A stretch of 20,074 nucleotides of DNA, taken from Christensenella sp. UBA2853. GTDB taxonomy: Bacteria; Bacillota; Clostridia; Christensenellales; Aristaeellaceae. How positions within the stretch are numbered: the first letter of the stretch is position 1; each line of letters begins with the position of its first letter. The translations under genes and the position numbers were made by a program. The stretch covers positions 1 to 20,074 of the forward strand of contig DEFL01000083.1 in assembly GCA_002350845.1 (NCBI GenBank), given 5' to 3'. The notes beneath the pieces were generated by a model. It saw only the letters and a program-made list of their open reading frames with translations. It made no database searches and was not told where the DNA came from. Below are positions 7,831 to 14,874 of this stretch, in pieces.

Positions 7831-7897
7831 GGAAACGTTTGCGGCAACTTGGTTCCACGGAATCAACCGGAAGGGTTCATGAAGGGAGTTCGTTTCA

Positions 7898-9142
7898 ATG
7901 CTGTTTTATATTGATCCGGGTACCGGCAGCATGCTGTTTACCATACTGATTGCCATTCTCGGGTCCCTGATTTATTTTCTGCGCGATGCAAAACTGAAAC
8001 TGGGGGCTGTGATTCGGCGAAACCGGACGCAGGAAGAGCACGCACAGACCAGTCCCTTTGTGTTCTTCGCTGAATCCAAGCGCTATTGGAGCACGTTTGA
8101 ACCCATCTGTGATGAGATGGAACAGCGCGGGGAAGACGTGCTCTATCTGACGGAATCGCAGGACGATCCGGTTTTCAAAAAACAGTATGAGCATATTCAT
8201 GCCGAATGCATCGGTGAGGGCAGCCGTGCCTATGCGAGACTGAACTTCCTCAGGGCGGATGTCCTGCTGGCGACCACGCCGGGCCTGGATGTGTATCAGT
8301 GGAAGCGGTCGAGGGATGTAAAACGCTATGTGCATATCCCGCATGCTGCAAATGATATTACGCTCTACAGAATGTTCGGCCTGGACTACTATGATGCGAT
8401 TCTCCTGTCGGGTGAGTATCAGGTGGAGCAGATCCGCACGCTGGAAAAGCTCAGGAATCTTCCCGCCAAGGATCTTGAAATTACAGGCATCCCCTATATG
8501 GACGGAATGAAGAAGCGTCTGGAGACAGAAGGTGCTGCGCAGCATCATGAACGCACCGTACTCCTGGCTCCGTCCTGGGGCGAGAGCGCCATGCTCAGCC
8601 GCTATGGTGCGCGTATCCTCCAGGCCCTTCTGGATACGGGATACCACATCATTGTGCGTCCCCACCCGCAGTCCCTGACCTCTGAAAAAGAACTGATGGA
8701 GAAACTGATGCAGCAGTTCCCGGACGGACCGCAGTTGGAATGGGACCGTGAGAGAGAAAATTTCGGCGCGCTGAGCCGCTCGGACATCATGATCTCTGAC
8801 TTCTCCGGCGTCATTTTCGACTATACGCTCGTCTTTGACAAACCGATTCTGTATGCGGATACATCCTTTGACGGTGCGCCGTATGACTGCTGCTGGATTG
8901 ACAAACCTCTCTGGACGTTCGAGGTGCTTCCGACTCTGGGAGAACAGATCACGGAGGATAGCCTGCCGCATCTCAGGGAAATCATTGACCGGTGCATTGA
9001 AAGCGGAAAATACGAAGCGGCACGTGACCGTGCGCGTGCGGAAACCTGGATGCATGAAGGGGAAAGCGCCAGGCGCATTGCGGATTATCTGACGGCCTGC
9101 CGCGCGAAGCTGAAAGCGGAGATGCAGGACAAGAAGGCGTAA
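7898..9142 (+). CDS. CDP-glycerol glycerophosphotransferase-like protein (TagF/TagB family)
   Basis: A 414-residue membrane-attached transferase of the TagB/TagF type, which moves glycerol phosphate from CDP-glycerol to a lipid-linked or polymer acceptor at the inner face of the membrane. Residues 1-28 hold one membrane helix opening with the motif IDPGTGSM. The two-lobed transferase fold follows: HIPHA at 146-150, GIPYMD at 197-202, LLAPSWG at 222-228, RPHP at 254-257 and SDFSGVIFDY at 300-309. The RPHP histidine and the SDFSG residues match the catalytic and CDP-binding places of TagF. A family member usually has an N-terminal amphipathic region rather than this helix. AAGGGAG lies nine bases upstream. 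It is 63 bases from the next gene and most likely cotranscribed with it. The acceptor and the polymer are not known; transfer of ribitol phosphate or another CDP-alditol is possible. Confidence 0.78.
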   Translation: MLFYIDPGTGSMLFTILIAILGSLIYFLRDAKLKLGAVIRRNRTQEEHAQTSPFVFFAESKRYWSTFEPICDEMEQRGEDVLYLTESQDDPVFKKQYEHIHAECIGEGSRAYARLNFLRADVLLATTPGLDVYQWKRSRDVKRYVHIPHAANDITLYRMFGLDYYDAILLSGEYQVEQIRTLEKLRNLPAKDLEITGIPYMDGMKKRLETEGAAQHHERTVLLAPSWGESAMLSRYGARILQALLDTGYHIIVRPHPQSLTSEKELMEKLMQQFPDGPQLEWDRERENFGALSRSDIMISDFSGVIFDYTLVFDKPILYADTSFDGAPYDCCWIDKPLWTFEVLPTLGEQITEDSLPHLREIIDRCIESGKYEAARDRARAETWMHEGESARRIADYLTACRAKLKAEMQDKKA

Positions 9143-9205
9143 AACTGCCTGCTTCGTGCGGCAGAAGTGCCGAGTCGGAGGATAAGGAAAAGGGGATCTG
9201 AACCT

Positions 9206-11935
9206 ATGCATTTTGGAGATATGCTGAGCACCCTGCTCATCGGGCCGCTCAAACTGCTCTTTGAAGTCATTTTTTCCATGGTCAACCGTCTGAACAATCC
9301 CGGTCTTTCGATTGTTGCGCTGAGTCTGGCCATGAACCTCTTGGTTCTGCCGCTGTACCGGCGCGCGGATGCCATTCAGGATGAGGCGCGGGAAACCGAG
9401 GAGAGACTCTCACACTGGGTCAAGCACATCCGCAGGACGTTTCACGGTGATCAGCGCTTCATGATTCTGCAGACCTATTACCGCCAGAATCATTACAGCC
9501 CCATGAACGCACTGCGGGGAGCCCTTCCTCTTGTGCTGGAAGTCCCGTTCTTTATTGCGGCCTATCAGTTCCTTTCCAATCTGGAGATTCTTCAGAATCG
9601 TCCCTTTGGTCCGATTGCCAATCTTGGGGCACCGGATGCCATGGTGACGCTGTTCGGGCTGTCCATCAATGTACTCCCGATCCTCATGACCGTCATCAAT
9701 CTCATCTCCAGTGCGATCTATACAAAAGGCGCACCGCTCAAGAGCCGGATTCAGCTCTATGTCATGGCCCTGATCTTTCTGGTGCTCCTGTATGATTCGC
9801 CTTCCGGTCTCACCATGTACTGGACGCTGAACAATCTCTTCTCTCTGGTAAAGAATCTTGTTGTGAAAAGCGAAAAAACCAAAAAAGCGATGCGCGTTCT
9901 GTGCGGCATTGCCGGGGCTGGCGCTCTGGTGTTTGCCCTCCTGAAAGCAAACTCCTTCAAGGTCCGGGTCCTCGGCATTGTTCTGGCGCTGGTGCTCCAG
10001 CTGCCCTGGCTTGTGCACTGGATGAAACAGCGCGGGGCGTTCAGGAAAGCGGCTTTCCTCGAAAAGGATCCGCATCCGGGCATGTTCTTCCTCGGGGCTG
10101 CTCTCATGGCGCTGCTGACCGGTCTTCTGATCCCGTCCTCGGTGGTGTTCTCCTCGCCCGCAGAGTTTATGAGTCCTGACCTGCTCCTGAACCCTGTCTG
10201 GTATGTGGTCAGCGCGTTCCTCTATGCGTGCGGCACATTCGTGATCTGGATGGGTGTCTTTTATCTCCTGGGCAGCCGGGAAACGAAAAAGGTCATGGAG
10301 CTGCTGGTCTTTGTTGCTGCCGGCTGCATGATTGTGAATTACATGGCCCTGAAACCCAATCTTGGGACGATGAACTCTGTGCTCCAGTATGACGTGGTGC
10401 CGGTGTTTACCATGCAGCAGAAGCTGCTGAACCTGGGGCTGCTTACTGCGGTCGGGGCGGTGCTGGCGTTTGTCATGATCCGGAAAGAGGTTCTGGTGCG
10501 TGCGGTCAGTCTGGCCGGCGCGGTGGCCATGGCCGTCATGGGCACGCTGAATCTGGTCCGTGCACAGCCCGAAACCGCGGAGTCCATGCGTGTTCTTCAG
10601 CAGTCGCATGATAACACGCTTGAGATCCCGCTGAGCCGGACGGAAAAGAATGTTGTGGTCATGATGCTCGACCGTGCGGTCAGCAGTTTTCTCCCCGTGA
10701 TCTTTGAGGAAAAACCTGAACTGAAGGCCAAATATGACGGTTTCGTCTATTATCCCAATACGGTTTCTCATGGCGCACATACCAATTTCGGATCCCCGGG
10801 TCTGTTCGGCGGGTATGAATATACGCCCAGAGCCCTGAATGCCATGCCGGACCGCCTGCTGAAGGATAAGCAGAATGAAGCGCTGCTGCTCATGCCCACG
10901 ATTTTCAGCAGCAACAACTATACCGTCACGGCAGTCGACCTTCCGTACTGCGGAAACTATATCTGGCTCCCGGATTATTCCATCTTCTCGGATCTCCCGG
11001 ACACGCACTGCTTTATCGCGGAAGGCCGGTACAATCCGCAGAACTCAGCGGAAAATGAAAAAGTCATCCGCATGCGCAATTTCTTCTGCTATGCGGTCTG
11101 CGAAACCCTGCCGCAGATGATCTATGGCCCCATGTACAATGTCGGCATGTATAACCAGGCGGTCGTGCTGCCCGGCGCACAGGTTGTGGAAAACATGTCG
11201 AAGGCAAAAGGCGTCAGCAACCTGTTCCTCAACGCCTATCATGTTATGACCAACCTGAGCAATTTCACAGAGGTCACGGATACAGGAAAAGGCACTTTCC
11301 TGATGATGGTGAACATGCTTCCTCACCGCAATACGCTGCTCAGCGAACCGGACTATGTGCCGGCAGACTATATCGATAATACGGAGTATGATCGGGAGCA
11401 TGCGGACCGGTTTGATGCAGCCACGCCGAAACTGAAGCAGACGACCGCGGATCAGATGACGCACTATGATGCCAATATGAGTACGATCATGCTCGTCGCT
11501 GACTGGCTCGATACGCTGAGGGAAATGGGTGTATATGACAATACACGCATTATCTTCGTGGCAGACCACGGGATGGATGTGCGCATGGCAGACAGCCTGA
11601 TCCTTCCGGACGGCGAGGATATCATGGCCTACAATCCGCTGCTTCTGGTCAAGGACTTCGGCGCAAGCGGGGAGATCCGGACAGATAACACGTTTATGAC
11701 CAATGCAGATGTGCCCACCCTTGCCATGGCGGACCTCATCCGCGATCCTGTCAACCCGTTTACGGAAAAGCCGATTGACGGCAATGTCTCGAAACAGGAG
11801 AAGCAGTATATCACCATGTCCCATGACTGGGATACCGATTACAACAACGGCAATGTCTTCTTCCCTGCCACCTGGTACACGGTGCAGGACAATGCGCTTG
11901 ACGTGAACAACTGGGAGAACGCAGGCGTTCAGTGA
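9206..11935 (+). CDS. YidC/Oxa1-like domain fused to extracellular sulfatase/LTA-synthase-like domain
   Basis: A 909-residue fusion. Residues about 7-219 are a five-helix YidC/Oxa1-like core with the cytoplasmic helical hairpin (about 55-105) and the ALPLVLEVPFFIAAYQF segment. Residues about 235-451 hold six or seven more membrane helices. Residues about 476-909 are an outward-facing alkaline phosphatase/sulfatase-fold domain: NVVVMMLD with D489 as metal ligand, HTNFGSPGLFGG with T526 in the place of the threonine nucleophile of LTA synthases, H707 in MLPHRN, and D787-H788 in FVADHG. A threonine, not cysteine, nucleophile favours phosphoglycerol transfer over sulfate ester cleavage. The conserved groove arginine of insertases is asparagine here (N44). 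An upstream in-frame GTG at 9167 exists, but AAAAGGGG precedes the ATG at 9206. The TagF-like gene is 63 bases upstream. Probably a surface polymer glycerol-phosphate transferase. Confidence 0.8.
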   Translation: MHFGDMLSTLLIGPLKLLFEVIFSMVNRLNNPGLSIVALSLAMNLLVLPLYRRADAIQDEARETEERLSHWVKHIRRTFHGDQRFMILQTYYRQNHYSPMNALRGALPLVLEVPFFIAAYQFLSNLEILQNRPFGPIANLGAPDAMVTLFGLSINVLPILMTVINLISSAIYTKGAPLKSRIQLYVMALIFLVLLYDSPSGLTMYWTLNNLFSLVKNLVVKSEKTKKAMRVLCGIAGAGALVFALLKANSFKVRVLGIVLALVLQLPWLVHWMKQRGAFRKAAFLEKDPHPGMFFLGAALMALLTGLLIPSSVVFSSPAEFMSPDLLLNPVWYVVSAFLYACGTFVIWMGVFYLLGSRETKKVMELLVFVAAGCMIVNYMALKPNLGTMNSVLQYDVVPVFTMQQKLLNLGLLTAVGAVLAFVMIRKEVLVRAVSLAGAVAMAVMGTLNLVRAQPETAESMRVLQQSHDNTLEIPLSRTEKNVVVMMLDRAVSSFLPVIFEEKPELKAKYDGFVYYPNTVSHGAHTNFGSPGLFGGYEYTPRALNAMPDRLLKDKQNEALLLMPTIFSSNNYTVTAVDLPYCGNYIWLPDYSIFSDLPDTHCFIAEGRYNPQNSAENEKVIRMRNFFCYAVCETLPQMIYGPMYNVGMYNQAVVLPGAQVVENMSKAKGVSNLFLNAYHVMTNLSNFTEVTDTGKGTFLMMVNMLPHRNTLLSEPDYVPADYIDNTEYDREHADRFDAATPKLKQTTADQMTHYDANMSTIMLVADWLDTLREMGVYDNTRIIFVADHGMDVRMADSLILPDGEDIMAYNPLLLVKDFGASGEIRTDNTFMTNADVPTLAMADLIRDPVNPFTEKPIDGNVSKQEKQYITMSHDWDTDYNNGNVFFPATWYTVQDNALDVNNWENAGVQ

Positions 11936-11976
11936 AAATGCCCGGACGTGAGCTGAAGAGGTCCGGAGATCGTCAA

Positions 11977-12035
11977 AAACAGCCTGTGCGGCATCCATGC
12001 ATTCTGTGGATGCCGCGCAGGCTGTTTCCTTTTTT
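11977..12035 (+). terminator. Strong rho-independent terminator of the surface-polymer operon
   Basis: A 21-base stem, AAACAGCCTGTGCGGCATCCA with TGGATGCCGCGCAGGCTGTTT (one mismatch), is followed by CC and six T. It is the longest terminator in the window and fully closes the operon. Confidence 0.9.
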
Positions 12036-12040
12036 CGGAC

Positions 12041-12069
12041 TTGACGGGAGGAAAGCGGTGGAGTATAAG
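12041..12069 (+). promoter_or_regulatory. Sigma-70-type promoter for the Nudix gene
   Basis: TTGACG (12041-12046) and TATAAG (12064-12069) are spaced by exactly 17 bases; each box matches five of six consensus bases. It starts right after the terminator of the previous operon. A small perfect hairpin, ATCAGG-CGCA-CCTGAT at 12078-12093, lies near the start of the transcript and could be an operator or a 5' stabilising stem. Confidence 0.72.
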
Positions 12070-12119
12070 CAGTTGAGATCAGGCGCACCTGATTTCAGGA
12101 GAGAAAACGGAGGACGGAC

Positions 12120-12656
12120 ATGAACCCACAGATGATTCACTGCATGCAGTGCGGAGAAAAGCTTGAGATGCGCTACCTGCCTTCCGAAGGAAGGGATATT
12201 CCTTACTGCACGGCGTGCGGGGATTTCCGCTTTCCGGTGTTCAATACAGCGGTCAGCATGATTGTGACCTGTCCGGCCACCGGAAGGATAGCCCTGATCC
12301 GGCAGTACGGCCGGCCGGGATTTATCCTCGTGGCGGGGTATGTCAACCGCGGCGAGGATGCGGAGGATGCCGCGGTGCGTGAAGTCCGGGAAGAAATGGG
12401 ACTGAAGGTGACCGCTGTACGGTTCAATCACAGTCATTTTTTCGCACCGTCCAACACGCTGATGCTGAACTTTACAGCCGAGGTGGAAAGCGAAGAAGTG
12501 CATGTCAACACGGAAGTGGACAGCTATGCCTGGTTTAGCAAAGATGAAGCGCGGCAGCAGATCCTTCAGGGGTCGCTGGCGCAGGCGTTTCTGGAAGGCG
12601 CACTGACGGGCGTTTATCACTGGCCGGTGAAAAAGGAGACGGCAGGGACAACCTGA
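12120..12656 (+). CDS. Zinc-ribbon Nudix hydrolase (NudC-like)
   Basis: A 178-residue cytoplasmic pyrophosphohydrolase. The N-terminus is a zinc ribbon with C8-x2-C11 and C30-x2-C33. A complete Nudix box runs from G73 to L95 (G-x5-E-x7-REV-x-EE-x-G-L), giving the magnesium-binding glutamates E91 and E92. Ribbon plus Nudix is the layout of the NAD-pyrophosphatase/decapping NudC family, but that family's SQPWPFPxS signature after the box is replaced by HSHFFAPSN followed by TLMLNF, so the substrate may differ from NADH. The N-terminal domain of full NudC (about 80 residues before the ribbon) is absent. GGAGG lies seven bases before the ATG. The gene has its own promoter and terminator and is an independent unit. 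Confidence 0.85.
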   Translation: MNPQMIHCMQCGEKLEMRYLPSEGRDIPYCTACGDFRFPVFNTAVSMIVTCPATGRIALIRQYGRPGFILVAGYVNRGEDAEDAAVREVREEMGLKVTAVRFNHSHFFAPSNTLMLNFTAEVESEEVHVNTEVDSYAWFSKDEARQQILQGSLAQAFLEGALTGVYHWPVKKETAGTT

Positions 12657-12673
12657 CGGGGAAGACCTCACTG

Positions 12674-12704
12674 AAAAATGACCGCGTTCGCCGCGGTCAT
12701 TTTT
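12674..12704. terminator. Bidirectional rho-independent terminator
   Basis: AAAAATGACCGCG pairs with CGCGGTCATTTTT around a five-base loop. It lies between two converging genes and has A and T runs on both sides, so it serves both. Confidence 0.9.
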
Positions 12705-12712
12705 CGATGGGC

Positions 12713-13150
12713 TTATGCAGGCGGTTTGTCTGAGGGCGGCTGCATCAGTTCATCGAGGGTTCTGCTTCTGGGCGGCACATCCAGGGCGGCCTGAAGAGCC
12801 CTGTATACATCCAGAGCTTTAGAAAGGTCAGGGCCCTTCTGCTGCACATCGGTGTCCTCTGCCGCTTTCCGGGCGGCTTTTTCTTTCTCGAGGCGCAGCT
12901 GTTCCCGCCGGATCTCGGCTTTTTCCCCAATGCCTGCGAGTTCTGTCAGAAACCGCATGCCCCGGAAATCCCCACGGCTGATTGAGCGCTCGACTATGCT
13001 CAAAACCAGCAGCCGGGCCTGGGTGGCATGCTGCTGCGGCAGTTCGCCTGCCCTGCGCGAGAGACACAGGAGCAGTTCGTCCGCAAGCAGGCTTTTCAGA
13101 TCACCGCTCCCGGAGCGGGCAGTCTGCCTTGAGGTCAGATGTCGGACCAA
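12713..13150 (-). CDS. Small helical protein of unknown function
   Basis: A 145-residue soluble protein, mostly helical by pattern. The start is TTG at 13150, chosen because AAAGGAG lies seven bases upstream and no other start is near. Residues about 16-75 contain two or three helices with ISRGDFRGMRFLTELAG, which recalls the repeat-like helix of small terminase-type or DNA-packaging proteins; this resemblance is weak. Residues 76-100 are a charged helix (RREQLRLEKEKAARKAAE), and the tail is proline-rich. No neighbour is phage-like, so a prophage remnant is not established. The gene ends 9 bases before the bidirectional terminator. No clear promoter could be picked. Confidence 0.6.
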   Translation of the reverse strand: MVRHLTSRQTARSGSGDLKSLLADELLLCLSRRAGELPQQHATQARLLVLSIVERSISRGDFRGMRFLTELAGIGEKAEIRREQLRLEKEKAARKAAEDTDVQQKGPDLSKALDVYRALQAALDVPPRSRTLDELMQPPSDKPPA

Positions 13151-13238
13151 TCCGTTACTCCTTTCACTGTTTTACCAGAGAGAGGGCAGTCTACAGGCAG
13201 ATCATAGCATCCGGGAAAACGGCGCGCAAGTTGCAAAA

Positions 13239-13280
13239 GGTGACAACAGGTCCCATTTGGGGACAGGCACCATCTTTTTT
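13239..13280. repeat. REP-like imperfect palindrome or terminator
   Basis: GGTG...GTCCC (13239-13254) faces GGGAC...CACC (13260-13271) around ATTTG. On the forward strand it is followed by ATC and six T at 13275-13280. It lies about 30 bases after the stop of the minus-strand dehydrogenase gene and could end that operon. The GGTGCCTGTCCCC part resembles REP-type palindromes that are scattered in some Bacillota genomes, but only one copy is in this window. Confidence 0.4.
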
Positions 13281-13300
13281 CATTTCACAGGGGCAATCTG

Positions 13301-14245
13301 TCAGAGCCGGGTGACATCGTTGACGGGATGCCCGTCCAGGAAGGCACGGGTGTTGTTTACGGCTGTGTTCAGAAGCCGCTGGCGGCTTTCAAAGGAGGCC
13401 CAGGCGACATGCGGCGTGATCAGGCAGTTTTCCAGACCGAAGAGCGGATTATCCGTTCCCATGGGTTCACGGGATACGACGTCGACGGCGGCACCGCCGA
13501 CCTGGCCTGAGAGAAGCGCATCGCGCAGGTCGCTTTCATTGATGAGCCCGCCGCGGGCAGTATTGATCAGCAGAACGCCGGGCTTCATTTTTGCGATGGT
13601 TTCCCTGCAGATGAGTCCCTGGCTCCGCTCGTTGAGCGGGCAGTGGAGGGAAATCACGTCGCTTTCACGCAGCAGGGTATCGAGATCCACGGCCTCATCT
13701 CCCTGCGCATGCGGACTGTGGATCAGGACACGCATGCCGAAGGCCCGCGCAATGCGTGCCGCAGCCTGACCGATGTGCCCGTACCCGATGATCCCCATGG
13801 TCTTGCCGTGCAGCTCCATGAGCGGGGCATCCCAGAAACAGAAGTCACGGCATGCAGCCCAGCGGCCTTCCGCAACCGCGCGGCTGTGACGGCCGACATG
13901 ACTGGTCAGCTCCAGGAGCAGGGCAAAGACATACTGTGCGACCGCTTCTGTGCTGTAGGCGGGCACGTTGGTGACAGGAATGCCGCGTTCGCGTGCGGCG
14001 TCCAGGTCGACGACGTTGTATCCGGTCGAGAGGATGCCGATATACCGGATGGAGGGACACTGTTCAAAGATATCCCGGCCGAGCACGGTTTTGTTGGTGA
14101 TGACGATTCCGGCGTCCCCGATGCGGGGGACAATTTCTCCGGGCAGTGTATGTCCGTAGACGGTCAGATCGCCCAGAGCGGCAAACCCGTCCCAGGAGAG
14201 ATCGCCGGGATTGAGAGCTTCCCCGTCGAGAATGACAATGCGCAT
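13301..14245 (-). CDS. D-2-hydroxyacid dehydrogenase (glycerate dehydrogenase-like)
   Basis: A 314-residue NAD-dependent dehydrogenase that interconverts a D-2-hydroxyacid and its 2-oxoacid. The Rossmann motif is GYGHIG at 154-159. The catalytic residues can be placed: R231 in NTARGG, E260 in SREP and H279 in TPHVAW. The stretch TPHVAWASFESRQRL is close to that of glycerate/hydroxypyruvate dehydrogenases; D-lactate dehydrogenases usually differ there. An acidic residue after the second strand of the Rossmann fold is not clearly seen, so NAD versus NADP is uncertain. GGAGG lies seven bases before the ATG. It is the third gene of the M20/C39 operon, 47 bases after the peptidase gene. Glycerate, lactate or another D-hydroxyacid released by the upstream enzymes could be the substrate. 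Confidence 0.88.
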   Translation of the reverse strand: MRIVILDGEALNPGDLSWDGFAALGDLTVYGHTLPGEIVPRIGDAGIVITNKTVLGRDIFEQCPSIRYIGILSTGYNVVDLDAARERGIPVTNVPAYSTEAVAQYVFALLLELTSHVGRHSRAVAEGRWAACRDFCFWDAPLMELHGKTMGIIGYGHIGQAAARIARAFGMRVLIHSPHAQGDEAVDLDTLLRESDVISLHCPLNERSQGLICRETIAKMKPGVLLINTARGGLINESDLRDALLSGQVGGAAVDVVSREPMGTDNPLFGLENCLITPHVAWASFESRQRLLNTAVNNTRAFLDGHPVNDVTRL

Positions 14246-14292
14246 GGCCGGACCTCCTTCAGGAATGTGTCAGAATACGGCAGAGCAGACTG

Positions 14293-14874
14293 TCAGTCAT
14301 CTTGCTGGCAGCCAAAGAGAAAAAACGGGCGGTGCATGCAGTCTTCCCGGATCACGGAAGCGTCCGCAAAGGCTTCATTGCCTTCCATGCGCACTTTTCC
14401 TTTGCGTCCGGGGATATCAAAGCGGCCGGGGCGGTACATGGGGTCCCAGACGCGTACCGTATTCCCCTCAATGCCGGCCAGCACGATGTAGTGGCCGCTG
14501 TCGGAGAACACCCCGATCCAGCCGTCCTCCGGGCGGTCACCGTAGGTATTGGCAATCACCAGTCCGCGCTTTTCACGGAGAAAACGGAAGGCTTCCTCCG
14601 CGTCCTCTGTGACCTGCAGGCTGAAGCCGAAGGCCTGAGCAAAGACGGGGGAAAAGATATACAGGTCTGTGCCGGGCTTTTCCCTGGCCCCGCACTCGAT
14701 GGCCATGCGGCAGGCTTCCCACGGGGGAAACGAGGCATTGGTCAGGTTTTCTGCCACCATGGAGGCGCAACAGGGGCCGCAGCCGTTGTCTGCAATGGTG
14801 CCCCTTCCTCCGGGACCGGGATAGGGCCGGTCCGCGTAGTCCAGCTGGCAGTAGAAGACAGGCGGTGTTTTCAT
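14293..14874 (-). CDS. C39-like papain-fold cysteine peptidase
   Basis: A 193-residue protein of the C39-like peptidase (Peptidase_C39_2 type) family. The catalytic parts are visible: Q10 as oxyanion-hole residue, C32 in NGCGPCCASM, H128 in SGHYIVL and D144 in VRVWDP. There is no signal peptide, membrane domain or ABC partner, so it is not a bacteriocin exporter; a cytoplasmic peptidase or transglutaminase-like amide-cleaving enzyme is more likely. The ATG overlaps the stop of the M20 gene as ATGA, which couples their translation, and AAAGGAG lies seven bases upstream inside that gene. The dehydrogenase follows 47 bases later. The peptide substrate is unknown; pairing with an M20 amidohydrolase suggests stepwise breakdown of one peptide or acyl-peptide. 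Confidence 0.75.
   Translation of the reverse strand: MKTPPVFYCQLDYADRPYPGPGGRGTIADNGCGPCCASMVAENLTNASFPPWEACRMAIECGAREKPGTDLYIFSPVFAQAFGFSLQVTEDAEEAFRFLREKRGLVIANTYGDRPEDGWIGVFSDSGHYIVLAGIEGNTVRVWDPMYRPGRFDIPGRKGKVRMEGNEAFADASVIREDCMHRPFFLFGCQQDD

Larger units (their letters stand above)
7598..7897. other. Intergenic region before the surface-polymer operon
   Basis: This 300-base gap holds the terminator of the aldo/keto reductase gene at 7676-7704 and an AT-rich stretch with the promoter of the next operon at 7804-7830. No gene is supported here. Confidence 0.6.

Noticed and set aside
7895..9211. 438-codon minus-strand frame opposite the TagF-like gene
   Set aside because: The forward frame has HIPHA, RPHP and SDFSG motifs, a promoter and a ribosome binding site. 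The minus frame crosses into the next gene and has none.
12713..13150. Prophage or integrative element at this locus
   Set aside because: There is only one weak resemblance and no integrase, capsid, portal or attachment repeats in the window.
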